A DNA stretch of 49,497 nt from a virus, in IMG/VR virus record IMGVR_UViG_3300020417_001503, positions 1 through 49,497 of that record. One strand, 5' to 3'. Below the pieces are notes generated by a model, which worked only from the letters and a program-made list of their open reading frames with translations, did not search any database and had not been told where the DNA came from. The position numbers were made by a program, and so were the translations under genes. How positions within the stretch are numbered: the first letter of the stretch is position 1; every line of letters begins with the position of its first letter. Below, one piece after another: positions 27,959-39,122 of this stretch.

Positions 27959-30900
27959 ATGATAGAGACCTCTCTTAGCCGAGTAAAAATACACGAGGTT
28001 GTTCAAAGTCAAATTCCTGCGTCTATAGATGCTGAGAATCCTGATTTTGGAGAGTTTCTAAAGCAGTATTATATCTCCCAGGAATTCCAAGGGGGATCGA
28101 TTGATATTGCGGAAAACCTAGTTGAATACAAGGGTCTCGACTTTCTCAACAATGAGAACCTGATTGGTTTTACATCACTCACGTCTTATCGTGATGGTGG
28201 ACAAAAAACCATTGAAGTTGTGTCAACAAAAGGTTGGCCTAATAGGTATGGTCTGCTGAAGATCAACAATGAGATCATTACCTATACTGGTATCACCACA
28301 AACTCTTTCACTGGTTGCACCCGTGGATTCAGTGGCATTGAAAATAACGCCAAAACCAACCAACCTGAGTATCTGACCTTCAGCACCAGTGGTGTAGGCA
28401 CTCATGATGTTGGTGCAAGGGTAGAAAACCTTAGTAATGTTTTCTTGACCCAGTTCCTGAAGAAACTGAAAAAGCAGGTGCTGCCTGGTTTCTCGGAGCG
28501 TCCGTTGCACGGTAGAGTTGATCAATCCAACTTTATCCGTCAAGCAAAAGATTTTTATCGTTCCAAAGGAACAGAAGAAGCATTCAAGATTCTGTTTGGT
28601 GCTTTGTATGGCGAACCGGTTGAAATGATTCAACCTGCCAAGTTTATGATTCGTCCTTCTTCGGCGGATTATGTCACTAATGATGTCATCATTGCTAAAG
28701 GTATTAGTGGTGATGCCCTGAAAATTGCTGGAGAATCTTTAGAGCAGGACACTTCTCCTACTAAGACTGAAGGATCGATCTACAATGTCGAGTCTGTTAT
28801 TGTTGGTCTCACAACATATTACAGCATTGCTATTTCTGAGAACACCACTTTCGGTGAGTTCCAACAAACAAACAAGTCATTCACAACTATTGAAGCACCC
28901 CTTGGTGCTACTTCCATCTTTGTCGATTCTACCGTTGGTTTTAGCACTAGTGGCAATATCAAAGTAGATAATAGAGTCCTTAGATATAATAACAAAAGTT
29001 ATACTAAATTTGATCTTGATGTTGCTTGTCCGGTTGCTATTTCTATTGGGTCAACAGTAACTCAAGGAATCAATGCAAAGTCTTATGAAAATGGAGACTT
29101 GCAACGCCCAGTTGAACTGGAGATTGTTGGATCTCTCTCCAAATTCAATGGCGAGGCAGTCAATCAACAGAAAGGCAGTGACATCAATGTCAAGACTCTG
29201 GGTATAGAGCAGAATGATCGTCGATGGTCTAGTTGGATCTACAATACCGCTGTATCTTATGGTATTCTAGAATTTACCGCAAACGGTTCTAACAACTACA
29301 ATATCAAACTTGACACCGATCATGTTTTTATTGCTGGTGACACAGTTGACATCATTGATGTTGATAATGTCGTAATTCCTGGCACTATCACTGCATCTAT
29401 CTCTGATGATAGCATCACAGTTGCTTGTTCAACTCTCACTCCACAAAAACGCTATAAAGTCCGTCGTAATCTGAAACTCAACCAGCAAGTTATTGCTGAC
29501 GTTCAGAATACTTATTCTGATCCAGACGATAGTGTCTTTGTTGCATCAAATAGCATTCCTCACTGGGCGATCAATCCTTCCAAGAGGGATCGTGCTTTCT
29601 TCACTCCAAACAGTGCCACTAATCTGATCGACATTAGCGATCACCACCTCTATGATGGCGATCAGGTTGTTTATCAGAACGTTCTTGGCACTGTACTGAC
29701 CAACCTTACTGAGGGTGAGTCTTACTTTGTCAAGAGGATCAGTGATAGTCAGATTGCTCTGGCATTTACTCCCGAGAACGTTCGTAGTGGTCAGTATATT
29801 GATGTATTCACCGCAGCAGATATCGGTACCTCCCAGTCTGGGTTACTGACTCCTACAATTTTCTACAACACCGACTTAGGTGCTCAGAAACTGCTGCGTA
29901 AATTCAACAAACCAGAATTTTCTCCAACTGGTCCAGTCAAAACTGTACAAGGTGGCGTTGGTCTGTTTGTCAACGGTGTTGAGATCTATTCATATAAAGC
30001 AACTGACAAGATTTTCTATGGTTCCCTGCAATCTGTCACTGTCCTGAATAGTGGTGATGGATATGATGTCATCAATCCTCCCCGTCTATCGGTTGCACAG
30101 GCAGGACACACCGGAGTGGGTGCATCTTGCATTGCACAGATGAAAGGCACCTTACAGGAGGTCCTGGTGGACGATGACGACACTGTGGGACTTGACTACG
30201 AGGAAGTTCCTACAGTATCCATCCTTGGCGGCAACCATAAGGATGTTGTGGCACGGGCAAAGATGAAAACTGTACCCCGAGTCATTGATTTTGACAGTAC
30301 AACAACTGGTGGTGTGGTAAACACCTCAACAGATACCTTCCTGTTTGCCAAACCTCATGGATTTACAAATGGTGAGGAGATCATCTATACCACGAATGGC
30401 ACAAGCAATATTGGTATTGGCACGACACCAGGAACCCTTATTGATTCTGCATCGTATTTTGTAAGGAAGATTGATGACTTCTCATTCCGTCTTTCTGAGA
30501 CCAAAGCAAATTCTTTGGCGACAAATGTTGAGGTTATTATTCCTATCACTGGTAGTGGTGGAGGTATTCAAAGATTCACCTCTGTTAGGAGACGTAGCAG
30601 AATTGATGAGATCCTGATTGAAGGAACCGGTTCTTTCCATAATAGGGAAATCACCACTATTGCTGGTATCAATACATTTACTAACAGCATTGAAATCAAC
30701 AACCACGGATTCAACAGTGGAGATGTTGTTGTCTATAGTTCTGATATTGCAAACATTCAAGGTTTGGTTGATGACAGTCAATACTTTGTATCCAAAGTCT
30801 CTGATGACATTTTCCAACTGACTACTGACAAAAATAATCAAAATCTTATTGCACTGAACGGTCCTGGGTCAGGAACGCATACCTTCAAAGATCCTGCGAT

Positions 30901-33900
30901 TCAGGTTCTTGTTAGTGGTCGTCAGGGCATTACAACTTCTAACACCACGGCAACTCCTATTGTACGAGGTTCTGTTCAGAACGTCTTTGTTACCGTTCCT
31001 GGTGATAACTTCGGTTCTACCGTAATCAATGATAACTTCAGACCAGAAATCAACACGGTTATTGGCAAAGAAGCATTCTTGCAACCGTTCATCGTCAATG
31101 GTCGAGTAGATCAAATTATCATCAAGTCTGGTGGTAAAGATTTCTTCAGCACCCCAGATATTGTCATCACTGGTGACGGTGTGGGTGCAAAGGCGAAAGC
31201 AGTTGTTTCTAATGGTCAGATTGTTGCCATTGAGATGATTGAAAAGGGTGGTAACTACACCCAGTCCCAAACTACTGTTGCAGCAAAGACTCCTGGTGGT
31301 CATGCAATCTACTCTGCTAATCTGAATGAGTGGACTATCAACCAGGTGAATCGATATGCACGTTTTGGTGATGTATCTACGGATGATGGTTATTACGAAG
31401 TTGCCAAGGACAGCAATCTTGGCAACCCTTACGTAAATTACTATGCACCACGTAACTTGAGGGATTATCTCCAAGATTCTGGCGGTGACCACTCACCCAT
31501 CCTCGGTTGGGCGTATGACGGCAACCCCATTTATGGACCCGTAGGATTCAAGAATCCCAACGGTAGCGGTCTTCTTGGATATATGCAATCCAGTTATGTG
31601 AAATTGTCTGGTCAGCGTACTAACGGTCCTAGTATCGTAAACTATCCTGCTGGATTCTTTGTTGAGGATTACACATACAGACCTGGTTTTGGTGACCTTG
31701 ATGAACATAATGGTAGATTTACTGTCACTCCAGATTATCCAAACGGAGTGTATGCATACTTTACTACGGTAACTAGTAACCAGATTTCTAACTCTGGAAG
31801 TCCTTTCAACAATGGCAGAGAACCCATTTTCCCATATGTTGTGGGAGATTCTTATAGATCTCAACCAGAGGTATTGAACCTAGGATTCGGATTTGACCAA
31901 CAGCATGATCCCTTGAAGTACAATCTGGTCAGGAATACTAGAAACTACAACATCAATTCATATGATTTCGTCTCGAACTCACAGAAAAATACATTCGTCC
32001 AATCCCGAATCGTCTCGACAAACACTGGTGGAATTACTTCACTGGACATTATTGATGGTGGTAATGAGTACGGTGTTGGTGACAACGTGGTATTTGATAA
32101 CAGTGAAACCAACGGATTTGGCGCAATCGCCCACGTTTCAAAAATTAGTGGCCCGATCATTAGTTCTTTCACATCGACTGTAAACAGTTTCCCTGATACT
32201 ACGTTTGTATATACCGGTGGCAGTGTCACTGGTATTACCACTGTTCCTCATAACCTAGTTACTGGAACTTCGCTTAGGGTAGATGATGTCTCTTCTACCC
32301 TGCATGACGAACTTGAAGGTCGTCATACTGTTACGGTAAGTTCTGTCAAATCTGGTCTGTCTACCACAATCAATGCCCTAGGCGTCAATGGTGGTATTAC
32401 TACCAGTGTCAAGATCAGTGATGATCCATCTAAATTTGAAATTGATGACATCATCCGCATCAATAGTGAGCAGTTCCGTATTTACAGAATTGATACTGCA
32501 AGAAATGAACTTGACCTGCTGCGTGCCCAAAATGGCACTGCTGGTGTCGCTCATACTAACGGTTCACGTATTGATCGTCTTGAGCGTAAGTTTACCTTCG
32601 GTCTTCCGAGTTGCGACTCCACCCCACTAGACGAACGTGTCTATTTTGATGCCACTTCCCAGTTGGGTATTGGTGCATCTATTGGTCAAGGAGAAACCCA
32701 TACTATCACCAACCAAAGAATCCTAGGCACTGGTGGTACTCGTGACATTCCCAAGGGCACTATTTTCCTACCCAACCATCCGTTCAAGAACGGTGAAAAA
32801 ATTACTTACAACTATGATGACGGCACTGCCATCCAATATTTGACTGCTGGTGTTGGCACTGCTTCTGGTTGGTCTGCTCCTCTGCCCGAAACTCTGTTCG
32901 TTCAAGTTGTTGACAACAGCACTGTTGGTGTTGTCACCATGCAGAACCAGATCAATTCTCCTAATAGTCGGGCACTGTTCTACAGCAACATTGGTGTTGG
33001 CAATACCCACTCCTTCAAAACAGTTAGAGGAGAAATCACTGCCACAATTCAAATCACTGATGTAACTGCTACCACCAAGAATCCCCATACTCTGCGTCCT
33101 GGGGATGAGATTGATATGAACATTGTTTCCATGGGAACTAGTTCTATCGCTCTTACCTACAATCCTGGCAACAGGTTTGTGAGTATTGGTAACTCAGCAA
33201 ATCCCAAAGTCACCGTTGTTGATGGTGATCTGCTTGAGTTTGACATGTCTGATTCGTCTTTGTCAAACACTAAACTCGGATTCTATCTAGATTCAACGTA
33301 CCAGAAGTCTTTTGTTGGTTCCGGTAAATCTACTATCGAAGTTAGTTATAGTGGTGCCCCTGGTTCTAGTGGTTCTAAGGCATCTGTACACTTCACTCCA
33401 GAAGTTCCTAGAACTCTATTCTACAAGTTAGAATCACTTGATACTTCTAAGATTATTGAAGTCGATGACTCTATTGACGATTACGGTAAGATCGTAGTCA
33501 CACAAAGTGATTTTACGACCAAAGCATCTATTAGTTCTGTTACTAGCGACACATTCAAGTTCAACATTTTTGAGAACCCAGAACGTGTTGGATATACTTC
33601 AGTAACAGCAGACATCAATTATACCACGACTTCTCTTACTGAGAAAGGTCCAATCGCTGATCTGCTCTTGGTTTCTAAGGGTACTCGTTATAGAGATCTT
33701 CCGCAAGTAACTGTTGGGTCAACAACTGGTACATCTGCATTGCTGCGTGCTTCTGGTTCAAACGTTGGCAAGTTGGATACTGTAGAAATCATCCAGTCTG
33801 GTTATGATTATCCATCAGATAAGACTCTGCGTCCAGAAGCAGAGATGCCTCAGGTTCTCTTCCTGAAGGACAACTTCACCGTCTCTAACGTTGCTATTAC

Positions 33901-36199
33901 CAGCACTGGCAAGAAATATCTGACTGGTCCAGACTTGGTAATCTATAACACGAAGAAGAATGAAGTCAATGCTGGCACTGAATTCAAAGTAGAACTTCTT
34001 GGTTCTAGTGTATCTAATGTTCGCATTGTCCAGGGAGGTAACAACCTGAGCAGTGGTGACAATAAACTGGTTGCTATCAACAACAGCAATGGAGTTGGTA
34101 TTGTAACTGTCACATATAGTGCTCCTAATGTCACTCTAACTCTGAAGACCCCAGAGACTGGATTTGATGCAACTAACATGCCATTCGCAGTTGGCGATAA
34201 AGTGTTCGTTGAGAACGTTGGTGTGACATCCGGCCATGGATATAACTCATCCACATTTGGATTTGATACCTTTACTCTAACAGCAGTCAATCCGGCTGTT
34301 GGTCTTATCAACAAAGCAACGATTACTTATGAGGTCCCCGTTGATCCTGGCGTCTATGATCTGGGAACCTTTGGCACTGTTAGCAACGATAAGGACATTG
34401 CCAAGTTTGATGTGACTCTTGATGAAGGTAGATTCTTCAAAGGTGAGCGAATTATCAATATGCGTAATTCTGAGACATCTAGAATTGTCTCGGGCGAAGG
34501 TAAAGTAAGAAATGTTATTCGTGTCAACAATGTTGACGAATTCCAAGTTGGAGACAGCATTACTGCTGAACTCTCCGGTTCAGGCGGAACTATCGAGAGG
34601 ATAGAAACTTTCAAAGGAAACTTTGATGTTGGTGTTGTATTCAAGAAACGTTTTGGATGGGAAAATGATGTCGGACAACTGTCTAACTTCTATCAGCGCA
34701 TCCAAGACAGTGATTACTATCAATCGTTTGCATACTCTCTGAAGAGTAACGTTGGAATTGCTTCTTGGAGTGAACCAGTTGATGCACTGGCACATATTGC
34801 CGGATTCAAAAAGCATTCAGACATGCTGATTCCGTCGCAACCCACTGGTGTTGGTAAAACCTCTACTACTGGTGTTGGCGTAGGAACTATCTCCAAGTCT
34901 GTGGTCCTGATTGACAGTGAAGATTCCCTGTCCAATATCCATAACTTCGACTTGGTTTATGAAGAACCAAATGCAACCAACACTGTAAGTGACAAGATTA
35001 TTTTCAATGCACAACGTTTTGGTTCTTCTCTGATCTGTAAGTCTAACCGCGTTTTGGAGATTGATGACATCAGTCCCCAGTTCTATGATGATCCTAACCT
35101 CATCCGAACAGTTGCTATTGACTCTTTTGACACCACTTCTGCCAACAGTCCTGTTTGTGTCAAGTATTATGCTCAGGTTGTCCTAGATTCTTCTCTGGGA
35201 ATTTCCTACAATGCTACTCAGTATTGTGAGTTCGCTGTATTCACAGACGGAACTGACGCATATATCAACCAGTATTCTGATCTGTCAGATGCATTTGATT
35301 TGGGCGAGTTTGTTGTACAACAGAACGGAAATGTTGTTGAGGTTTCTTTTGAACCCTACAACAACACTTTCACTTACGACATCACGTTCTATAAAGAAGC
35401 AGTTCTCAAATCTCTTGGTGTAGGAAGCACTTCTTATTCCAACATCGAGAAGATTGGTATTGCTTCTGCTTTCTCTGCAACTGGTTCTCCCGCAACACAT
35501 ACTATTCAAGATATTGATGCTTCTGACTTCAAGTCAGGAACAATTTTGGTTGTTCACTCTAGCAATACAGAAACTGATCTTGAGGAATATAACTTCTTGG
35601 CAGATGGCACTGGTGGAGTCCTGTTCTCAGATTATGGCAACATGAATTCTGGTAGCACCTTGGGAGATTTTGACGTTGTTCAAAATAGCGGAGTTCTCAA
35701 ACTCCAATATACTCCCGCAGCAAACCAGGCAGTTACCATTAGAACTTTGACAACCTCTGTTGGTGTTGCCACCACTGCTGGACTGAATGTTTCGGAGATT
35801 CCTAAAATTGAGGTGGGTGATGCTGAGTTGAATGCTACTCGCACAGAGATTGCTGCTACTGGATCTCCTTCCGCAGTTATTGTTTCTTCCAAGGATTACA
35901 CTAACTACACCTCTGTGAAGTATTTGATTCAAGTGCATAACACCACTGATGATGAATACTCCGTGTTCAACGTATCCGCAAATGCGTTTGCTGGATATTC
36001 AAATTATAACGTATACAATAACCTGTCTAACGCTACTCAACAGAAGCGTGATATTCGAGCCATAGATATAAACATCAGTGGCAATAATATGCGTTTGAGG
36101 TTTACGCCACTAGCAAACAAGGACTATGTTGTCCGGGTTTCTGAAATCCGAATTGACAAACCCGATAACGTCGCAAACGACACAACCATAACACTCTAA
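27959..36199 (+). CDS. Giant baseplate/tail structural protein at the gp7 position
   Basis: 2746 residues, open without interruption. It sits between gp6 and the gp8 gene, where T4 has gp7 (1032 residues), so it probably fills the wedge initiator place, but with much more repeat sequence. The N-terminus (SRVKIHEVVQSQIPASIDAE, FGEFLKQYYISQEFQGG) is typical of the cyanophage version. The middle holds several copies of a module of the form HGF..GD.V.Y ... YFV ... F.L. Around residues 1175-1185, ILGWAYDGNPIYGPVGF matches the YHYH-domain signature. Near 2230 is FKKRFGWENDVGQLSNFYQR. It is co-transcribed with gp6 and its stop is joined to the next ATG (TAATG). Confidence 0.82.
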   Translation: MIETSLSRVKIHEVVQSQIPASIDAENPDFGEFLKQYYISQEFQGGSIDIAENLVEYKGLDFLNNENLIGFTSLTSYRDGGQKTIEVVSTKGWPNRYGLLKINNEIITYTGITTNSFTGCTRGFSGIENNAKTNQPEYLTFSTSGVGTHDVGARVENLSNVFLTQFLKKLKKQVLPGFSERPLHGRVDQSNFIRQAKDFYRSKGTEEAFKILFGALYGEPVEMIQPAKFMIRPSSADYVTNDVIIAKGISGDALKIAGESLEQDTSPTKTEGSIYNVESVIVGLTTYYSIAISENTTFGEFQQTNKSFTTIEAPLGATSIFVDSTVGFSTSGNIKVDNRVLRYNNKSYTKFDLDVACPVAISIGSTVTQGINAKSYENGDLQRPVELEIVGSLSKFNGEAVNQQKGSDINVKTLGIEQNDRRWSSWIYNTAVSYGILEFTANGSNNYNIKLDTDHVFIAGDTVDIIDVDNVVIPGTITASISDDSITVACSTLTPQKRYKVRRNLKLNQQVIADVQNTYSDPDDSVFVASNSIPHWAINPSKRDRAFFTPNSATNLIDISDHHLYDGDQVVYQNVLGTVLTNLTEGESYFVKRISDSQIALAFTPENVRSGQYIDVFTAADIGTSQSGLLTPTIFYNTDLGAQKLLRKFNKPEFSPTGPVKTVQGGVGLFVNGVEIYSYKATDKIFYGSLQSVTVLNSGDGYDVINPPRLSVAQAGHTGVGASCIAQMKGTLQEVLVDDDDTVGLDYEEVPTVSILGGNHKDVVARAKMKTVPRVIDFDSTTTGGVVNTSTDTFLFAKPHGFTNGEEIIYTTNGTSNIGIGTTPGTLIDSASYFVRKIDDFSFRLSETKANSLATNVEVIIPITGSGGGIQRFTSVRRRSRIDEILIEGTGSFHNREITTIAGINTFTNSIEINNHGFNSGDVVVYSSDIANIQGLVDDSQYFVSKVSDDIFQLTTDKNNQNLIALNGPGSGTHTFKDPAIQVLVSGRQGITTSNTTATPIVRGSVQNVFVTVPGDNFGSTVINDNFRPEINTVIGKEAFLQPFIVNGRVDQIIIKSGGKDFFSTPDIVITGDGVGAKAKAVVSNGQIVAIEMIEKGGNYTQSQTTVAAKTPGGHAIYSANLNEWTINQVNRYARFGDVSTDDGYYEVAKDSNLGNPYVNYYAPRNLRDYLQDSGGDHSPILGWAYDGNPIYGPVGFKNPNGSGLLGYMQSSYVKLSGQRTNGPSIVNYPAGFFVEDYTYRPGFGDLDEHNGRFTVTPDYPNGVYAYFTTVTSNQISNSGSPFNNGREPIFPYVVGDSYRSQPEVLNLGFGFDQQHDPLKYNLVRNTRNYNINSYDFVSNSQKNTFVQSRIVSTNTGGITSLDIIDGGNEYGVGDNVVFDNSETNGFGAIAHVSKISGPIISSFTSTVNSFPDTTFVYTGGSVTGITTVPHNLVTGTSLRVDDVSSTLHDELEGRHTVTVSSVKSGLSTTINALGVNGGITTSVKISDDPSKFEIDDIIRINSEQFRIYRIDTARNELDLLRAQNGTAGVAHTNGSRIDRLERKFTFGLPSCDSTPLDERVYFDATSQLGIGASIGQGETHTITNQRILGTGGTRDIPKGTIFLPNHPFKNGEKITYNYDDGTAIQYLTAGVGTASGWSAPLPETLFVQVVDNSTVGVVTMQNQINSPNSRALFYSNIGVGNTHSFKTVRGEITATIQITDVTATTKNPHTLRPGDEIDMNIVSMGTSSIALTYNPGNRFVSIGNSANPKVTVVDGDLLEFDMSDSSLSNTKLGFYLDSTYQKSFVGSGKSTIEVSYSGAPGSSGSKASVHFTPEVPRTLFYKLESLDTSKIIEVDDSIDDYGKIVVTQSDFTTKASISSVTSDTFKFNIFENPERVGYTSVTADINYTTTSLTEKGPIADLLLVSKGTRYRDLPQVTVGSTTGTSALLRASGSNVGKLDTVEIIQSGYDYPSDKTLRPEAEMPQVLFLKDNFTVSNVAITSTGKKYLTGPDLVIYNTKKNEVNAGTEFKVELLGSSVSNVRIVQGGNNLSSGDNKLVAINNSNGVGIVTVTYSAPNVTLTLKTPETGFDATNMPFAVGDKVFVENVGVTSGHGYNSSTFGFDTFTLTAVNPAVGLINKATITYEVPVDPGVYDLGTFGTVSNDKDIAKFDVTLDEGRFFKGERIINMRNSETSRIVSGEGKVRNVIRVNNVDEFQVGDSITAELSGSGGTIERIETFKGNFDVGVVFKKRFGWENDVGQLSNFYQRIQDSDYYQSFAYSLKSNVGIASWSEPVDALAHIAGFKKHSDMLIPSQPTGVGKTSTTGVGVGTISKSVVLIDSEDSLSNIHNFDLVYEEPNATNTVSDKIIFNAQRFGSSLICKSNRVLEIDDISPQFYDDPNLIRTVAIDSFDTTSANSPVCVKYYAQVVLDSSLGISYNATQYCEFAVFTDGTDAYINQYSDLSDAFDLGEFVVQQNGNVVEVSFEPYNNTFTYDITFYKEAVLKSLGVGSTSYSNIEKIGIASAFSATGSPATHTIQDIDASDFKSGTILVVHSSNTETDLEEYNFLADGTGGVLFSDYGNMNSGSTLGDFDVVQNSGVLKLQYTPAANQAVTIRTLTTSVGVATTAGLNVSEIPKIEVGDAELNATRTEIAATGSPSAVIVSSKDYTNYTSVKYLIQVHNTTDDEYSVFNVSANAFAGYSNYNVYNNLSNATQQKRDIRAIDINISGNNMRLRFTPLANKDYVVRVSEIRIDKPDNVANDTTITL

Positions 36200-39096
36200 T
36201 GGGATTTCAAATAGGATCCGTCAACAAAAAATTCAACGCTGAGCAAGAGACCTTCCTCAATCAGTTTACTCTGAGACATGAGGGAGATCCTCTGTTCAAG
36301 AAAGAATTTGTTGGGGATAGTACAACCGATATTCTTTTAGGTGATGATTCGATTGTCATCCCGAACCATTTCTATCGGACTGGTGAAGAACTGGTATATG
36401 ATTCCCATCCCAATGTAGATTTTACCGGATCTACTTTTCCTATTGGCATTCAGCATGGGCAGAACGGCACTGGTGCTGGAACCACCTTGCCCAAGAGTGT
36501 ATTTGCAATCAAAGTTGACGAGAATAAGATCCGGCTTGCAGCAACAAAAGCATTAGCGTTACAGAATTCTCCCATTGGTCTCACAACTGTTGGTGTGGGT
36601 GCCACTCACGCTTTTACTGCAAAGAAACTAAACACCAAGTGTATTATCCTGATTGACAATATTGTTCAGTCACCGGTTTATCCACGTCAGAATACTACTG
36701 CATCATTGGTCTCTATCTCTAACAATACACTTGTTCTAGATGATGCTAGTATGTTTGAAGCAGGTAGTCTCATCAAAATCAATGATGAGATCATGGTGGT
36801 TGAAGTTACCAACAGTGGTGGCAATGCTAACACCCTTCTGGTAAAGAGAAGTTGGTTGGGAACTAGATTACAAACCCATACTGCTGGCGACACCGCCATG
36901 CTGGTGTTTGGTGATTACAACATTATTGGCGATAAGATTACTTTTGTAGACGTTCCTTTTGGTGGCAATCGTAGACAAGTTGGTATCAATTCAAGTAATA
37001 TTGTTGGTCTAGGAACAGATCATAATTTTACTATTCTTACTGAGAGTCTTGAGACTGGAAGTGCCGTCAAACTTCGTTCATTGACACCACCTTCTCCACT
37101 TGTTTCTAACAGGGAATACTACATTATCCAATCTGAACCAAACACATTCAAGTTTGCAGATACTAAAGATGATGCTGTAACCAATCAACCCATTGCACTA
37201 ACCTCTGCTGGTATTGGAACTCATACCCTGGTCTTTGCTGATGACATTGTTGGTAGTTCTTTCCAAGGCAGAGCATTTACTCGTAGTGACTACGACGGCA
37301 ATGTTGTCATGGATGATGTTGCCCAGAACTTTACTGGTATTGGCAAAACCTTTACCCTGACTTCTGGCGGCAGCAATACTGTAGGCATCACCAGTGATTT
37401 TGGTGCAATTCTGATCAATAATATTTTCCAGAAACCTTCCGAAGACTACACTTTTATTGGTGGTTCTACAACAGGTATTACTTCTGTTAGGTTTACTGGA
37501 ACACAAACTCCTGGTGGAGTAGATGTTCTCAGCACCGTTGATGTCAATGCTAACAAACTGCCTAGAAAGGGTATCATTGTTTCTATTGGCAATAGTCAAG
37601 GTTTTGGATATGAACCCGGATTGTATGATGATGTCAAATTAGAAAGCGCCAACACTGGTGTAGGTGCCAGCATCTCTGTTGAAATTGGTATTGGAAAGAG
37701 TCTGGGTGAGTTTACAATCACCAACCCTGGTTATGGATATACTGTTGGCGAGACCCTGAATGTAGTTGGTATTCCTACAGTTAGCAGCATTGGAGCAAAT
37801 TTCCAGAACGCTATCTTTACTGTAGAAGACACCGCAGACGATGAGTTTGCTGGTTGGGTGTTTGGTAAGTTGCAAATCCTAGATGACATTAGTGATCAAT
37901 TCAATGGTCGTAAGACTACGTTCCAACTGAAGAATAACAATGTCGTTCTTAGTATTGAAAAGCAGGAAGGTAGTCCGATTAGTCTTGACGATGTTCTACT
38001 AATCTTCATCAATGATGTCCTGCAAAAACCAGGTGTTGCATATAACTTCTCTGGTGGAACTAGGATCGAATTTACTGAACCTCCTGTAGCAGGTTCTAGT
38101 TGCCAAATTCTATTCTACCGGGGAACCGACTCTGACATTGATACTGCTTCTGCACTTGAGTCTATCAAGAAAGGTGATGGTGTCAAGATTATTGATCAGG
38201 ATTCCAGAGTTGCTCGTGACATCCTGACTCGTGACACCCTTCTTACTACAAACTACAAGGGTCCCGGTATCACTGACGTGGTAGATCCACTGCGTCCTTT
38301 GCGGTGGACCAAGCAGAGAGATGATCTCTTTGTGGAGGGTGTAAAGGTTAGTAAGTCCCGTGCCGAACTTGCTGGCAATGTCTTCCCATCTTCCCGAGCA
38401 ATCAAAAGCATCGCTAGTAGCGACAGCGTTATTTACATGCAGGGTGGTGCTCTTGGATTCCGATTCAGTGAGGGAAATACCTTCAATCCAACATCAGACT
38501 TCCCGATCAGGATTGTAGATACTGCCAGACCTACCACTGGATTTGGTCTTACTACCTATCAGACGCCTGTTGTCAGTATTGAAAGTGCCAACATTGCAGG
38601 TGACCAAGGTACTATCTGTGGGGTGGGTGTGAGTGCTCAAGCACTGCAACTACATTTACACATCCCATTGAATGCCCAAGCGCGGGTCAATAAATATGGA
38701 GGTATATCCAAGACCGGTATTGGTACAGGTGACTACTTTGTCATCTCTAGATCTAATGTTGGTACTGGTGTAACCGCACTTACTCAAGACAGAACTGGAA
38801 CAGTTGGCATTGCTACAGAGTTCCTAGATGGTGTATACGAAGTATCGCACATCGAAGATCTTGCCTCTCAAGTTGTGAGAGTTCATGTCAATATCCAAAC
38901 TAATCATGGTCTAGCACCAGGATTTGTTGGTCTGAGTAGTGATGTGGGTAACAACTACGGCACATTTAGTTGGGCGAAAGTTACCTGCGGAAACATAGGA
39001 ACCTCATTTGCTGTCAACTCTACAGAAGGTCTGGTGGGTCTATCCACTGCACCCGAAGTGGTGAGAACTAGCAGATTGCTCTTGGATCTCCCATAA
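36199..39096 (+). CDS. Large baseplate/tail structural protein (965 aa)
   Basis: 965 residues. N-terminus VNKKFNAEQETFLNQFTLRH. It carries the same beta module as the giant protein (NHFYRTGEELVYDS ... KVDENKIRLA; HNFTILTESLETGSAV ... YYIIQSEPNTFKF). A later part reads PLRPLRWTKQRDDLFVEGVK. Starts directly on the previous stop (TAATG), ends before a late-promoter box and the gp8 gene. A wedge or fibre-attachment role is inferred from position and shared modules; it is not a named T4 homologue I can assign. Confidence 0.7.
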   Translation: MGFQIGSVNKKFNAEQETFLNQFTLRHEGDPLFKKEFVGDSTTDILLGDDSIVIPNHFYRTGEELVYDSHPNVDFTGSTFPIGIQHGQNGTGAGTTLPKSVFAIKVDENKIRLAATKALALQNSPIGLTTVGVGATHAFTAKKLNTKCIILIDNIVQSPVYPRQNTTASLVSISNNTLVLDDASMFEAGSLIKINDEIMVVEVTNSGGNANTLLVKRSWLGTRLQTHTAGDTAMLVFGDYNIIGDKITFVDVPFGGNRRQVGINSSNIVGLGTDHNFTILTESLETGSAVKLRSLTPPSPLVSNREYYIIQSEPNTFKFADTKDDAVTNQPIALTSAGIGTHTLVFADDIVGSSFQGRAFTRSDYDGNVVMDDVAQNFTGIGKTFTLTSGGSNTVGITSDFGAILINNIFQKPSEDYTFIGGSTTGITSVRFTGTQTPGGVDVLSTVDVNANKLPRKGIIVSIGNSQGFGYEPGLYDDVKLESANTGVGASISVEIGIGKSLGEFTITNPGYGYTVGETLNVVGIPTVSSIGANFQNAIFTVEDTADDEFAGWVFGKLQILDDISDQFNGRKTTFQLKNNNVVLSIEKQEGSPISLDDVLLIFINDVLQKPGVAYNFSGGTRIEFTEPPVAGSSCQILFYRGTDSDIDTASALESIKKGDGVKIIDQDSRVARDILTRDTLLTTNYKGPGITDVVDPLRPLRWTKQRDDLFVEGVKVSKSRAELAGNVFPSSRAIKSIASSDSVIYMQGGALGFRFSEGNTFNPTSDFPIRIVDTARPTTGFGLTTYQTPVVSIESANIAGDQGTICGVGVSAQALQLHLHIPLNAQARVNKYGGISKTGIGTGDYFVISRSNVGTGVTALTQDRTGTVGIATEFLDGVYEVSHIEDLASQVVRVHVNIQTNHGLAPGFVGLSSDVGNNYGTFSWAKVTCGNIGTSFAVNSTEGLVGLSTAPEVVRTSRLLLDLP

Positions 39097-39099
39097 ATA
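39092..39099 (+). promoter_or_regulatory. Late promoter box before gp8
   Basis: CATAAATA overlaps the stop of the 965-residue gene and lies 24 nt before ATG 39123. One base from T4 TATAAATA. Confidence 0.6.
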
Positions 39100-39122
39100 A
39101 AACGATAAAGTTCAATAGCGTA

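Noticed and set aside
29000-36000. Many antisense frames of 60-200 codons inside the giant structural genes
   Set aside because: They are Ser/Thr/Asn-type shadows of beta-repeat codons, with no ribosome sites or recognisable motifs.
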